From positions 605,019 through 669,018 of the forward strand of contig QRDG01000525.1 of NCBI GenBank assembly GCA_012064385.1: a stretch of DNA of 64,000 bases, written 5' to 3'. This DNA is from Puccinellia tenuiflora. Taxonomy: Eukaryota > Streptophyta > Magnoliopsida > Poales > Poaceae. The translations under genes and the position numbers were made by a program. Below are positions 1 through 11,850 of the stretch, in pieces. Numbering within the stretch: the first letter of the stretch is position 1; each line of letters starts with the position of its first letter. The notes beneath the pieces were generated by a model. That model worked only from the letters and a program-made list of their open reading frames with translations, searched no databases and was not told the DNA's origin.

Positions 1-430
1 TCAAAAATTATTTCTATTACCATTTACCTACTCGAGGACGAGCAGGTATTAAGCTTGGGAATGCTTATACCTCTCAAACGTATCTATATTTTTTTACTGT
101 ACATGCCTGTTTCATGCCATTGTTAAATGTTTATATTACATTTTTATATCATTTTATAGCATTTTCTCGGACTAAACTATTAACAAGATGTCAAGTCCAG
201 CTGGAGGGGTGACCTAGGGGCCAGGGACCACCCCCAGGCACCGCCCCATTGGACCCGTGCCTAGGGGTCTCCTTGCCCTTCATGCACCACCTCGACTGCC
301 TCATTCCCCTATATATGTGACTAAGTTGCTAGGGAAAATAAGAAACTTGGTATACAGACATATCCATGAATCAAGGTTGTAGGGTTTTCGGGGGAAATCA
401 GTTAGGGTTTAGGGTTAAACATGGCATAGT
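1..430 (+). mobile_element. Gypsy element: end of interior and truncated LTR
   Basis: A purine-rich stretch with AAGCTTGGGAATGC (about 50-64) resembles the polypurine tract of cereal Gypsy elements. It is followed at about 65 by a degenerate LTR start (CTCAAACGTATCTATA). The same PPT and LTR start occur inverted at 2523-2580. The LTR similarity fades near 430, well short of the 1.5 kb seen in the related LTRs here, so this copy is truncated. The left part of the element lies outside the window. Confidence 0.65.
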
Positions 431-1042
431 TTGTCCAAATGATCCTATATTTGGCATGAACCCTATATTTGCACAGTAGATAACAAGAATTTTTTCCGCT
501 AAGTTAGAGAAGGTCTAAAACACTCGCTTAGAAATGGGATTGCTTACCATATACCTTTGGAGCTCATTTGGGAGCACATTTTTCACGACTATGAGTGTTA
601 CTTCACAAAAATGCTCGGATATCAGCTAACATGCGTAAGAGTTGAGAAAACATTGTAACATCAGTACCACATACCAAATTTGAATTTTAGCTCAAACTTG
701 AATTTTGTTTCAAATTTCAATTTGAATTAAAGAATTATGAAAAAACAAGTTCGGATAAAAACATGGGGATACATAGTGCATAATTAAACACACAAGTTCG
801 GGTCAATAGGAATATGGGGATACGTAATGCATAATAGTTTAAAAACTCTTCACGAGACGGACTATCGTCTATAAAGTTTCAAGGCTTTCAAGCCAAATGA
901 TCAAGTCATGGCCATAGCCATGGCTGGGTTACTTATTTACACAATCTAAACAAGATTGCCAAAAGTTAAGTTAATGATAAACTAGTGAATGGTCAAACTT
1001 GGTCAATGGTCAAACTCGTAGAACTAGCCACGGAGCGCCCCA
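431..1042. other. Non-coding DNA, no gene seen
   Basis: AT-rich sequence between two LTR pieces. It has AAATTTGAATTT-like runs near 680-725 and two similar phrases (ACAAGTTCGG, ATGGGGATAC.TA.TGCATAAT) at about 748-785 and 792-832. These suggest an old internal duplication. No coding frame, TIR or target duplication was found. Confidence 0.5.
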
Positions 1043-2548
1043 TGACGTCTACTACATGCTTCTATTCTTGTAGACTTGTTGGGCCCCCAAGCGCAGAGGT
1101 TTGTAGGACAGCGGCAATTTTCCCTTAAGTGAGTAACCCAAGTTTATCGAATCCACGGGAGGAAGAGGTTGAACGTATCCTCTCTCAAGCAATCCTGCAA
1201 TTAAGATACAAGAAGTCTCTTATGTCCCCAACACACCGAATACAATGGCTAATTGTATAGGTGCACTAGTTCGACCAAGAGATAGTAAAATGCAAGTGAT
1301 ATGGATGGTAAAAGGTGATTTTGTAATTCTGTAATAAAAATGGCAGCCAGCAAACAAGTGACAAAAGTGACTAAAAACGGTGTATCAATGCTTGGAAACA
1401 AGGTCTAGGCTTCCTACTTTCACTAGTGACTACTCTCAACATCATTAACATAATTAAACACATGATAGTTCCCACAAAAACACATGCATCATAGACGTTA
1501 CTCGGAGATCATTCTTTTATGGATCAAATAGGATGAGAATTGCATAGGGCTACGAGAAGCACACCTTAAAGTTTGTATTCCACATCTATGGACACTTCAT
1601 GTTGTCACTATCCGCATCCAAATATAGTACTAACAAACACCACAACCTATTTCTTGAATAGTCTCTTTCTTCAATAACACAAGCATCAAGAAACCTCATG
1701 ATCTATTCAATCCAACAATTAAGAACAAACTCATGATGAAGATCCCTCTAAGTTTTTATCATTAGAGTCACACACGGCATCCACACTGTCACCGAGATAC
1801 CGTGATCACAACGGTGACTCCTGAACTTATACTAGATAACACCACTTGAGAAACATCATATCCATTACACACAGGGAAACATCATGTATTCAACTATACT
1901 AACAAAGCTCATGATCACAACGAAGATCACATTATGGAGAGAGAGATAACCACATAGATACTTGTATAAGCCTCAGCCCCAGTGAGGGACTACTCCCTCC
2001 TCATCGCGGGAACCAGCGGTGTTGATGGAGATGGCTCTGGCGGTCGATCCCCGTCCCGGCTGGGTGACGGAACAGGACCTTCTGAACCCTCGAAACTTGT
2101 CGGCGATGGCGGCGGAGCTCTGTATCGTATTTGGGAAAATCCTTCAGGGGTTAGGGTTTTCTCGACGGGGATGATTTATAGGCCAAAGGGCGTCGCGAGG
2201 AGGTCTCCGAGGGGCGCAGAAGGGCGTCGGCCGTGGCCACCTGTCACCCACGTGGGAGGGCCGCCCCTGCCCTGTGGGACTCCCCTAGGGTCGCCCTTCT
2301 GGCTCCCTTCCTCATTTATTCAATAAAAAATCGTCGTAAAGTTTCGTCCAATTCCGAGAATATTTCCATAAGTAACTTTCTGCAACAAAAACAGCATAAA
2401 AACAGGGAACTGGCACTGGGCATCTTGTCAATAGGTTAGTCCGACAAAATGCATAAAAATGATGTAATATGATAGTAAAAACATGTGACAACATCACAAA
2501 ACTAGCATGGATCAATCAGAAATTATAGATACGTTTGACACGTATCAG
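1043..2548 (-). mobile_element. Gypsy LTR, minus orientation, near full length
   Basis: Read on the minus strand it starts TGATACGTGTCAAACG at 2548 and ends ACGTCA at 1043, about 1.5 kb. A PPT with AAGCTTGGGGATGC lies just outside the LTR start (2549-2565), so this is a 3' LTR. The short frames inside it (for example 1982-2326) are in LTR sequence and are not genes. No TGGCGCCG primer site is seen next to 1043, consistent with 3' LTR status. Confidence 0.75.
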
Positions 2549-2948
2549 CATCCCCAAGCTTAACTCCTACTCGTCCTCGAGTAGGTAAGTGATAACAAAA
2601 TAATTTTTGATGAGACATGCAACCAACACAATCGTGATCAAGATAGTAATGTAAAGCATAGGACGTTAATGAAGTGATACAAAACAATTGTCTATAGTTG
2701 ATAGCAAGAAAGCAATGAATAACCAAGTTGAATCATTCAAGCAAAACCTTTCATAAAGTACATTAAAGACATGAAAGCAATATGATCCACATATTTGATT
2801 AATCCATAAAGGTAATAGTTCCATGACAAAAGTGTTTGAGAATCAAAACAAAGGAGATGTAAGTTTAGCAAAAAGCTTCAACTTCCAACGGTAAAGCCAA
2901 TATAAAGATTCATGTTTAATCTGACGATGCAATATGATCAATGATACC
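2549..2948 (-). mobile_element. Gypsy 3' interior fragment next to the LTR
   Basis: Begins with the inverted PPT and a motif that also occurs at 26-50 (CTACTCG.CGAGTAGG type). The rest is AT-rich untranslated interior with no coding frame. It stops where the plus-strand LTR starts at 2949, so that later element probably inserted here. Confidence 0.6.
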
Positions 2949-4528
2949 TGATACATCTCAAACGTATCTATAATTTTTGAGTGATCCATGCTAGTTTTGT
3001 GATATTATCACATGTTTTTACTATCATTTATGCATTTTTTCGGACTAACATATTGACAAGATGCCCAGTGCCAGTTCCCTGTTTTTGCTGTCGTTTTGTT
3101 CCAGAAATTTACTTCTGAAAATATTCTCGGATCGCGCTGGAAATTTACGGGGAATTTTTATTTGCCACGACGAAGTACCAGTCCGAAGGAGAGCTGGAGG
3201 GGAGGCCCACAGGGCAGAGGCGCCCCCCTGCCGCGGCCTGGGGGTCACTAGTGGGTGGGGCCTGCCCCTGCCCGTGGAACCTCACCTCGGCCCCTCCGAC
3301 GCCTATAAATTGCCTTTTACCCTAAAAAACGTCGAGGCGGCCATTATTTTCCAGAAACTCGACCTGACGTGCCGTCACCGAAAATCCTAGTTCAGGGTCC
3401 AATCTGAAGCTGATCCCGGCACTCTGTCGGAGGGGAGATTGATCCGGAGGGCTCTTCATCGCCATGCCTTCCTCCGGGATGAGTTGTGAGTAGTCTCACC
3501 TTGGACTACGGGTCCATGGCAGTAGCTAGTTGGTAGTCTCTCTCTCTTGTGCTTCATGTCTTATGATCTTGTGAGCTGCCTAACATGATCAAGATCGATT
3601 ATTGTAATGCTATGTGATTTGTTTGCTGGAATCCGATGGATTGTGAAGTTATGTTCAGATTGTGCATGATTCTTATATGAGTGATTTATGTTCTTGCATT
3701 CTCTCTGATGTGCGTAGTTACTTTGGCCAAGTGATTGTGTGTATTTCCAAGAGAGGGTATTTATGCTAGATAGTGGGTTCATGCTCTCTTTTGTTCCTGG
3801 GCATGAGTGACAGAAACATCTAAGGGCGAGGGTGTGCTGTTGCTACTAAGGGTAAAACAGCGGTGTTAATGTCTCTTTTGATATTAGTATTGCTTACTTC
3901 ATGCACTTTACTTAATACAATTGTCTGTTGCTTGCAACTTAATACCGTTGGGTGACAGGCTGGATAGCGATCCCACGGTGGACTTTTTAGACAAAGAGGC
4001 AGTTGGACTCAACGATCTTTGTTACTTGTCGTGATGCCTCCATTAATATTATCATGTCCTTTTTGTCATAGCTAAATTGGTTTTGTGTCATGATCTTGTC
4101 AATTGCCTAGCTGTAATTCGTTCACCCATCACATGCATATTTTATTTACTTGAGAGACTCCACTAGTGAACCCATGGCCCCCGGTCCATCTTTTTACATT
4201 GTTTACAACCTCATTTACATGCTTTTAATCATCATTACTCCTCTGGTCACTTTTCATATTTCATCATACAATTAACCGCTTTGTTTTCTGTGAGACCGGA
4301 AGGATTGACAACCTTTCCGCCATTGGGGGAAAAGTATTTTGGTTGAGTGTGTGCAGGTCCACGTCTATTGAAGGTCAAGCGCCAGAGATCTTCAATATTC
4401 ACCTCGTTGGTGATTTCAAAGTCCTACTGGTTCGATAAACCTCGGTTCATTAAACAAGGGAAAACTTCTACTAGCTGCAATTCCGCCTTCGCTTGGGGCA
4501 CCACCCAACTTATTTTAATACAGCAGCA
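2949..4528 (+). mobile_element. Gypsy 5' LTR, plus orientation
   Basis: Starts TGATACATCTCAAACG at 2949 and ends with CA just before AGCTCTTTTC and the primer-binding site at 4539. Length is about 1.58 kb. It includes the family phrase CTACTGGTTCGATAAACCT.GGTT near 4424-4446. A minus-strand copy of most of this LTR lies at 7606-9019. Reading frames inside it are shadows. Confidence 0.8.
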
Positions 4529-4538
4529 AGCTCTTTTC

Positions 4539-4556
4539 TGGCGCCGTTGCCGGGGA
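4539..4556 (+). promoter_or_regulatory. Primer-binding site of the Gypsy element
   Basis: TGGCGCCGTTGCCGGGGA lies 10 bp after the LTR end. This is the usual primer-binding site of many cereal Gypsy families and fixes the orientation and boundary of the LTR at 2949-4528. Confidence 0.85.
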
Positions 4557-6034
4557 CTTTGGAGCTACAGCAAGGGGAGTCTCATACTCTCAATCTCTTT
4601 ACTTTGTTTTTGTCTTGCTTGCTTTATTTCTCGTTTAGTTTATTTCCTGTTTCAAAAATTTTAAAACCCAAAAAAATTAGTGTAGTCTTTAATTCTATCC
4701 TGTTATTTTATCATGTATTTATGTCTAGCTTTACCACTCTTGATAAGCCTCTTTTAGCCGAGTTCCTTACCTTCAAACAAAAGGGAGAAGAAAGTTTAAA
4801 AATGCTTGGGATAGAATTTCAGAATTACATCAAAAGATCCAACCCATGCTTGGGAATGATGTCAACTATGCCTAAAATGATTTTCAATGCTATGAATGTT
4901 GGAGACTTATTTGATTACCCTTTTGTCACTCTCATTCTGATGGTAGTTCTTCAAAAATTTATAAAAGAGTTAATGAAGTCCTTGTCACTATTAAACATAA
5001 GACTGCTTTGGTTGATTTCTTGGTTCTTGAGTCAAAGGCTCAAGCTAATATTGTTCCTGGAAGATCTTTCCTTCGTTCCGTGGGACCTTTTATTGATGTT
5101 AAAAAAGTTTTGTATACGTTTTCGTTTTCCCATTAGGGGCAGGTTCTCCTTTCCCCTCAAAGAGAAAGAAGTGCTTATTGAAGGAAAAGTTGCAATGGAT
5201 TTCGAAAAAACTTGATATTTGGCATTGCGCCTAGCTAAAAGGCGTTAAAGAAAAGCGCTTGTTGAGAGGCAACCCATCTTTTATTTTCAGTTTGCTTTGT
5301 GCTTTTATTGAGTCATGAAGTTATTAACTCTGTAGCAACTTCATTGTATCTTTTTCTTTTGGTTTTTTGTGCCAAGTTTAGCCTCTAATGCATTGAAAGT
5401 GCAAGGTATTGTGTTGCTGTCCAAAAACTGATTATGTGCGCCTGTTGCACGAAAATCTTAAAATCGCCAGAATTTTATCTTTTTCTGATAATTTTTGAAA
5501 GCAAGACTGATACTTTTATCTATCTTTCGTTAGTTTAAATTTTTTTTATTTGATCTGCAGAAGTGCCTCGGAAAATTCGATCTTTACAGATTGTTCAGAT
5601 TTTGATAGATTTTGCTTTTATTTTGCATTTGTCTCTTTACCATCGTCATATGTGATACTCTAGGGTAGAGTGCCACATTGAGGCTTAGTAAACAGTAGCT
5701 AATGCCCAATGAAGTTGTTTACAATTTGTCATGAGTTGAACACATGTGCATTTTAATTTATGAGCACTAACACTCTAATCAAATTATGAGAAGTTTTGTG
5801 TGAAGGGAGTTTTTAAGTTCCAAAGGAGAGGAATATGAAGAAATCGAGGATGGATCAGAGCTCAAGCTTGGGGATGACCCGTGGCACCCCCTCTGAATAT
5901 CAAGAACCATCAAGAGTCAAAGCTTGGGGATGCCATCCCCTCATCTTCATCACCTATCATCAGATCGTCTTCGTTGAACTTCGTTTTTGTCACTTTACAT
6001 ATTATATGCTATGCTTGGAGCGTATTTATAGGGT
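4557..6034 (+). mobile_element. Gypsy interior, non-autonomous, truncated
   Basis: One gag-like frame, roughly 4720-5215, is all the coding sequence seen. It begins with a phrase like MSSFTTLDKPLLAEFL and shows no zinc knuckle, protease, RT or integrase. The rest is AT-rich and ends with repeated AAGCTTGGGGATG phrases (about 5865 and 5925), typical of the 3' interior of non-autonomous cereal Gypsy elements. The element breaks off near 6034 at a Copia-type LTR, so its own 3' LTR is missing here. Confidence 0.65.
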
Positions 6035-7605
6035 AGCATTTGTCGTCCTCTTTCCAACAAAATTGGATTCACTCGATTCGGACTTCATTTGCAAAATTTA
6101 TGGGTGTTCTGGTTTTTCTGTCTGGATCTAGCTCGGAGATGGTCCGGAGTCTCCGGTACCACCGGAGTCTCCAGCCCAAAGGACCCGGATACTCCGGTCC
6201 TGTGTTTTACGGCACCCTATGTTCGTTTTGTGGTGCGGTATTGTATTGGGGTCCGGAGGTACCCTGGAGATAGTCCGGAGTCTCCGGTCTGCCGGAGTCT
6301 CCAGCCCAAAGGACCCGGAATCTCCGGCCTCAAACTTTTTTGTCTGCCCTTTGCATCTTTGTGGTGCGGTACTGGCTAGGGGCCCGGAGCACACCCGGAG
6401 TGTGTCCTGAGTCTTCGGCCTGGCCGGAGTCTCCGGCCCTCTAGACCGGATTCTCTAGTCTACCCCAATGACCCAGCAAGCCCGGAGCATGGCCGGAATC
6501 TCCGGCCCGGGCCGGAGTCTCCGGCCCACTTACACCGGAATCTCCGGCCTGCGCAGGTTGTAACGGCTAGTTTTTAGGGGAGGCTATAAATAGCCTCCTT
6601 CTTCCCCAAGATCTGGCTGCTCACTCACTCCCTCTCTCCTTCATTGTTGCAAACCTTGTGAGCTTGATTCCTCTCAATCCCTCAATGATTCTTGCCCAAA
6701 TTTAGGGATTCAATAGAGGATATCTAGATCTACAACTCCACCAATCACTTTCTTCTCTTTGTGAGGGAAACCTTTGGATCTAGATTGTGGGATTCATTTT
6801 TTGAGTTCCTCTTTGTTCTTCCTCTTAAATACCTCCATAGCATTAGTTGCTTTGGTTGGATTTTCGAGACAAGGATTTGACCACTTAGTGTGTTCTTGCC
6901 TCTTGCATTAGTTGCATCGGGTTGTGCTCTCCACGAAGATTCGCGGGATCGAAGTTGAGAAGCGTGTTACTCTTGGGTGCATTGTGTTCCCAAGAGCTTG
7001 TGCCTCTTGGGTGCATTGTGTACCCTAGACGGTTGGTGGTGCCGCGAGGACTTCGAGTTGTGAAGCTTCAGCACGATTTGGGAGCCCCCAATTGAGTTGT
7101 GGGTGTGTGCCCCAAGAACGGTGTAAAGGGCTCCGGATTCCGCTTTGAAGGATTCCGATAGTGGAAGGTGAACCAAACCCTTGGGTGCGGTTTATCGAAG
7201 AATAGGGTGAGGCCTTTGTGGCATCTTGAGTAGGCCTCTTGTGGCGAGCTCACACCCCTCCAACGAGATGTACTCCCTTAACAAGGAGGAACTCGGGAAT
7301 ACATCCTCGTCTCCGCGTGCCTCGGTTATTTCTATACCTGAGCTTTTTACTTATGCAATTTACATTGTGATAGCCTTCGTGCTTGAAGTTAATATCTTGC
7401 AATCACCTTGTTGCTTGCCTTGCTTACCATAAGTTGTTGGTGCACATAGGTGAACCTAGTAATTTAGGTTGTTGGCTTGTTAATTTAAACACATAGTTTT
7501 ATTCCGCAATTATCAAGCCTTTAATTTGAAAAGGTTTTAATCGCCTATTCACCCCCCCCCCCTCTAGGCGACATCTCGGCATCATTTGTTCTTTCAACCG
7601 TCAAC
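6035..7605 (+). mobile_element. Copia-type LTR segment
   Basis: The end reads CGCCTATTCACCCCCCC...CTCTAGGCGAC...TTCTTTCA, a hallmark of the 3' end of a large cereal Copia LTR class. A TATAAATA box lies near 6585. The upstream part is full of CCGGAGTCTCCGG palindromes (6139-6556). No target duplication was found, and the left boundary is uncertain. No coding region of this element is present, so it is a solo or truncated LTR. Confidence 0.6.
6139..6556. repeat. Clustered CCGGAGTCTCCGG palindromes
   Basis: About ten copies of the palindrome CCGGAGTCTCCGG or one-base variants (CCGGAATCTCCGG, CCGGATACTCCGG) lie in the LTR upstream of its TATA-like box. Two blocks of about 130 bp (about 6139 and 6273) share the longer context with AGCCCAAAGGACCCGGA, so part of the cluster arose by local duplication. 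Confidence 0.8.
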
Positions 7606-9019
7606 GAACGTGGACCTGCACACAGTCAAACAATTACTTTGCCCCCAACAGCGGAAAGGTTGTCAATCTTTCATGTCTGCTGAAAAGAAAGCGGTTAAAT
7701 GTATAGTGTAGTGGATGAAATTATGCAAACAGACCACTGGAGTAATGATGATGAAAAACAAGTAAATGAGGTTATATACAATGTAAAAATATGGACCGAG
7801 GGATATGGGTTCACTAGTGGAGTCTCTCAAATAAATAAAATACTCATATGATGGTTAAACAAATTACAACTAGGCAATTGACAAGATTATGACACAAACT
7901 TAATCTAGCTATGACAAAGAGTTCATGGTAATATTTATGTAGGCATCACGACAAGGAAAAAAGACCATTGAGTCCAACTGCATATTTGTCTAAAAAGTCC
8001 ACCGTGGGATCGCTATCCAACCTATCACCCATCGGTATTAAGTTGCAAGCAACAGACAATTGCATTAAGTAAAGCACATAAAGTAAGAAATATTAAACAT
8101 CAAATAGATTTTAACACCGTTGTTTTACCCTTAGTAGCAACAGCACACCCTCGCCCTTAGACGTTTTTGTCACTCGTGCCCAGGAACAAAAGGGGGCATG
8201 AACCCACTATCTAGCATAAATACTCCCTCTTGGAGACACACATAATCACTTAGCCAAAGAAACTACACACATCAGAGAGCATGCAAGAACGTAAATGAAC
8301 ATATAAGAATCATGCACAATCTGATCATAACTTCATAATCCATCGGATCCCAGCAAACACATCACATAGCATTACAATAGTCGATCTTGATCATGTTAGG
8401 CAGCTCACAAGATCATAATATATGAAGCAAAAGGGTGAGAGACTACCAACAAGGTGGAACTAGTTACAAATCATCCCAGAAGAAGGCATGGCGATGAAGA
8501 GGCCTCCGGGGTCGATCTCCCCTATGGCAGGGTACCGGGATCAGCTTCAGAATCCTCCCGAACTAGGGTTTATGGTGGCGGAAGCACAGGGTGACTTCTC
8601 TGGAAACTAATGGCCGCCTCGACGTTTTTAGGGTTAATATGATTTTATACGCATCGGAGGGGGCCGAGGAGAGCCACCACGGGAAGGGGCGGGTCCCACC
8701 CGCAGGTGGCCCCCTGGCCGCGTGTGCTGGCCGCCCCTGGCCTGTAGGGCGCCTCCGAGTCTGCCCTTTGGACTCCGTCTTCGTCTTGGCGTAAAAATAA
8801 TTCCCGTAAATTTTCGTCTAGTTCCGAGAATATTTCCAGAACTAAATTTTCTGAAATACAAAAAAGCAAAAATAGGAAATTGGCACTGGGAATCTTGTCA
8901 ATAGATTAGTCCGAAAAAATGCATAAAAATGATGTAATATGATATTAAAAACATGTGACAACATCACAAAACTAGAATGGAACAATCAAAAATTATAGAT
9001 ACGTTTGACACGTATCACC
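7606..9019 (-). mobile_element. Gypsy LTR, minus orientation, truncated
   Basis: This is the inverted relative of the LTR at 2949-4528. On the minus strand it starts TGATACGTGTCAAACG at 9019 and runs to about 7606, where the match to the plus-strand copy (GTGCAGGTCCACG) ends about 150 bp before the expected LTR end. It cuts into a Copia LTR at 9020. No PPT or primer site flanks it, so it is a truncated or solo LTR. Confidence 0.7.
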
Positions 9020-9092
9020 TACCTACTATTAGGGAGTACACACAATCCCTAAACAGTAGGACTTATACTAAACCGATTATTTCTTTAACACT

Positions 9093-10735
9093 CCCCCTCA
9101 ATCTAAACCTCATGTACAAGGTTAAGATTGGAACTAAATTTATCGAGTATGAGATGTATGACAGGTTTAGTAAAAATATCAGCAAGCTGATCTTCAGAGG
9201 TGATGAACCGAACATCAAGCGCTCCCAAGGCGACCTTCTCATGAACTGGAAGTCAATATCAATATGCTTGGTGTAGGAATGAAACACTGGATTGGCAGAT
9301 ACATATGTCGCACCAAGATCATCACACCACATAATCGGTGGTCAAGGCTGATGGACACCAAGCTCCATCAAGATTGCTTCAGAAGTGGCATTGGCTAATG
9401 CCTTGTACACAACCTCGGTACTAGAGCGGGATACGGTGGGTTGCTTACGAGAGCTCTAGGAAATGAGATTAGGCCCATGGAAGATAGAAAAACCACCTGT
9501 CAATTTGCGATCATCAGAACAACATGCCCAATCAGCATCAATGTATATATTCAGCCCCGATGATGATGCAGACTAAATACATAATCCCGTGGAGACCGTG
9601 CCTTTCACATAGCAGAGAATCCGTTTGACTGTCATATAATGGGTAGTCGTGGGCTGAGACCAGGGATTTGGATTTCGTTTTCACAAATTTACCGGTCCTG
9701 AACGAAATGGGCGAATTTCACGAATTTCGGATATTTTTCGGACAAAAAGATGGAAGCAAATTTTGAAACTTAGCGAAAATTTAACGAAATATGACCAAAA
9801 TTTAAATTTTCATGCAGATTTCAGTATAAATTTATATTTTTTATTTTGTTTTGCCGAAAATCCCTAAAATTCATAAGATTTCGTCCGGTAAATACATATA
9901 CCAGTCCAAACCAAAATGGCCGGAATCCGTTTTTTCGGACAAAATCCAAATCCCTAGCTGAGACAAGTACTGACAAATCTTGTTCACGGCAAAAGACAGA
10001 TAAGGACGCATCTGGGTGAGAGACTGAAGGCCTCCAATTAGACTGTGATACCTGGACACATCATCAAAACCGAGGGGATCACCAATATCCCAAGACAACC
10101 AATAAGTGACGGACATAGGCGTGGTGACTGGGCGACATTGCTCCATATTCGCACGGTGCAAGAGATCCGGTGCGTATTTATGTTGTGTGAGAACCATCCC
10201 CTGAGAGGTATATGCAGCCTCGATGCCAAGAAAATACTCCAGCCTGCCAAGATCCTTAATAGGACATGCAGAGCATGAAGTTTGAACCAAACGATTAATG
10301 GCAGAGGCAGAGAAAATAGCAATGACCGTATCATCAACATAAACGAGCATATAACATGTAACTCCCTTCTGATAAAAAATGAATAGGGAGGTGTCGGCCT
10401 TGCTGGCAACAAAGCCAAGCTGAAGTAGCAAATCACTGAAGCGAGCGTACCAGGCACGGGGAGACTGCTTAAGACCATACAAAGCCCGCTGAAGTTTGCA
10501 CACATATTGGGGATGACGAGAATCTTCAAAACCAGGAGGTTGCTGCATATAAACATCTTCCTCGAGAAAACCATGGAGGAAGGCATTGCTGACATCAATC
10601 TGACGAATACACCAATCACGAGAGACAGCAAGTGAGAGCACAAGACAAATGGTAAGAGGCTTAACCACTGGACTGAAGGTGTCATGGTAGTCAATACCGT
10701 ACTGCTGGGTGAAACCACGAGCGACTAAGCGAGCC
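9093..10735 (-). pseudogene. Copia reverse transcriptase and RNase H remnant
   Basis: The minus-strand frame 10668-9965 carries RT signatures: IRQIDVSNAFLHG, VYMQQPPGFED, LYGLKQSPRAWY and the catalytic YVDD (as MLVYVDDTV). It runs to LSFAVNKICQYLSQ, where the hAT MITE at 9661-9956 interrupts the frame. RNase H continues on the far side with IDADWA and TKHIDID-type phrases between 9650 and 9180. In-frame stops occur in the RNase H part. RT copies RNA to DNA in Copia elements; this copy cannot be made in full. Confidence 0.85.
9661..9956. mobile_element. hAT-type MITE with 8-bp target duplication
   Basis: The element is 296 bp. Its ends are CAGGGATTTGGATTT on the left and the reverse complement of TAGGGATTTGGATTT on the right. 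GCTGAGAC is duplicated exactly at 9653-9660 and 9957-9964. An 8-bp duplication and (C/T)AGGG ends are typical of the hAT superfamily. The interior is AT-rich and non-coding, so a transposase in trans must have moved it. It splits the Copia pol gene. Confidence 0.92.
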
Positions 10736-10996
10736 TTATGCTTGTCAATAGAACCATCTGGACGAAATTTGGTTTTGAAAATCCACTTGCTGCCAACGAT
10801 ATTTGTGCCAGGTGGTTGCGGAACCAGAGTCTACGTCTGATTGCGCAAGACAGCGTGGAATTCATCCTCCATGGCAGTCGGCCAGGCAAGCTCGAAGAGA
10901 GTTGTGTGGTGCGATGCTGGGATAGCCAACAATGCACTTCGGCGATAGGGATTATACCGCACCGTACCATCCGTAAATTGTCTCGGTTTATGCACA

Positions 10997-11850
10997 TCAT
11001 TCCAGCGTCGAGTGACCATGGAATGTTGCGGCGGAGCCGAGGCCTCCTGATCGGCAGTGGGAGACGGTGGTGCCTACCCACTTCGTCAAACTAGGCCTCC
11101 GGAGGAGACCGTGGCGACGCGGGAGAAGACGGTAGCGGGCCAGAGGAAGGCGTGCCCGCGGGATGCCCATCCAAAGCCAGCCCACCACGGGAGCGAGGCG
11201 ACGCGGGGTCGGACAAGGCTGGGGCCGTGCGACGCAATGCGAGCGATGCATCTCTAGACGCACGCTCTCCAGTGTTGTGCAGTGCGCGCGAGTAATCACC
11301 AGACGCGCAGGACCCAAAGCATGCACGTCAATCACAGAAAACGTGACCTGCACAGGAATAGAAAGCAAACCAGGCGGCTCAACTGGTAACAAGGATGTGT
11401 CATATGTACGCATATTAGCACTCTGAATAACTGGTTCTTGCAATGGAAAAGAAACAGGAAGTAATGTGGACACGTCGACGGTGGCACCGGGAGTAGCAAA
11501 AGGAAAAACTTTCTCTTCGAAAATAACGTCACGAGAGACATAAATGTGACTGGTGCTGCGATCGAGGCACTTGTAACCTTTGTGCATAGGACTATACCCG
11601 AGAAAAACACAAAAAAAATTTATCGAAACTCGAGTTTACGAGTATTATATTTGCGAAGACTCGGCCAACAAGCGCAACCAAATGTGGGCAGAAAATAATA
11701 CTCAGGCACCATGTTAAGGAGACGAGAGATGGGTGTGGTGTTTTCGAGCAAGTCGAAGGCATGCGATTGATAAGATAACTGGCACTGGGGAAAAGCTTCA
11801 TCCCAAAACCAAAGTGGGAGAGAGGAGTGAGCGAGAAGTGCTAACACGGT
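10997..11850 (-). pseudogene. Copia integrase C-terminal remnant
   Basis: Minus-strand frames carry ALLAHSSLPLWFWDEAF, the FGCACWP...LRKYNTRKLEFR phrase and HKGYKCLDRSTSHIYVSRDV, all typical of the Copia integrase core end and the following GKGY-like region. They lie in different frames, so there are at least two frameshifts (near 11600 and 11700). The downstream linker to RT (10725-11000) is also broken. The family function is to join the cDNA to the host chromosome. Confidence 0.8.

Noticed and set aside
2949..9019. A single retrotransposon bounded by the two LTRs
   Set aside because: LTRs of one insertion must be direct repeats. These are inverted, flanking bases do not match (ATACC against CCTAC), and a Copia-type LTR lies between.
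10738..11094. 118-codon plus-strand frame and similar plus-strand frames up to 11426
   Set aside because: These are antisense shadows of the Copia pol remnant on the minus strand.
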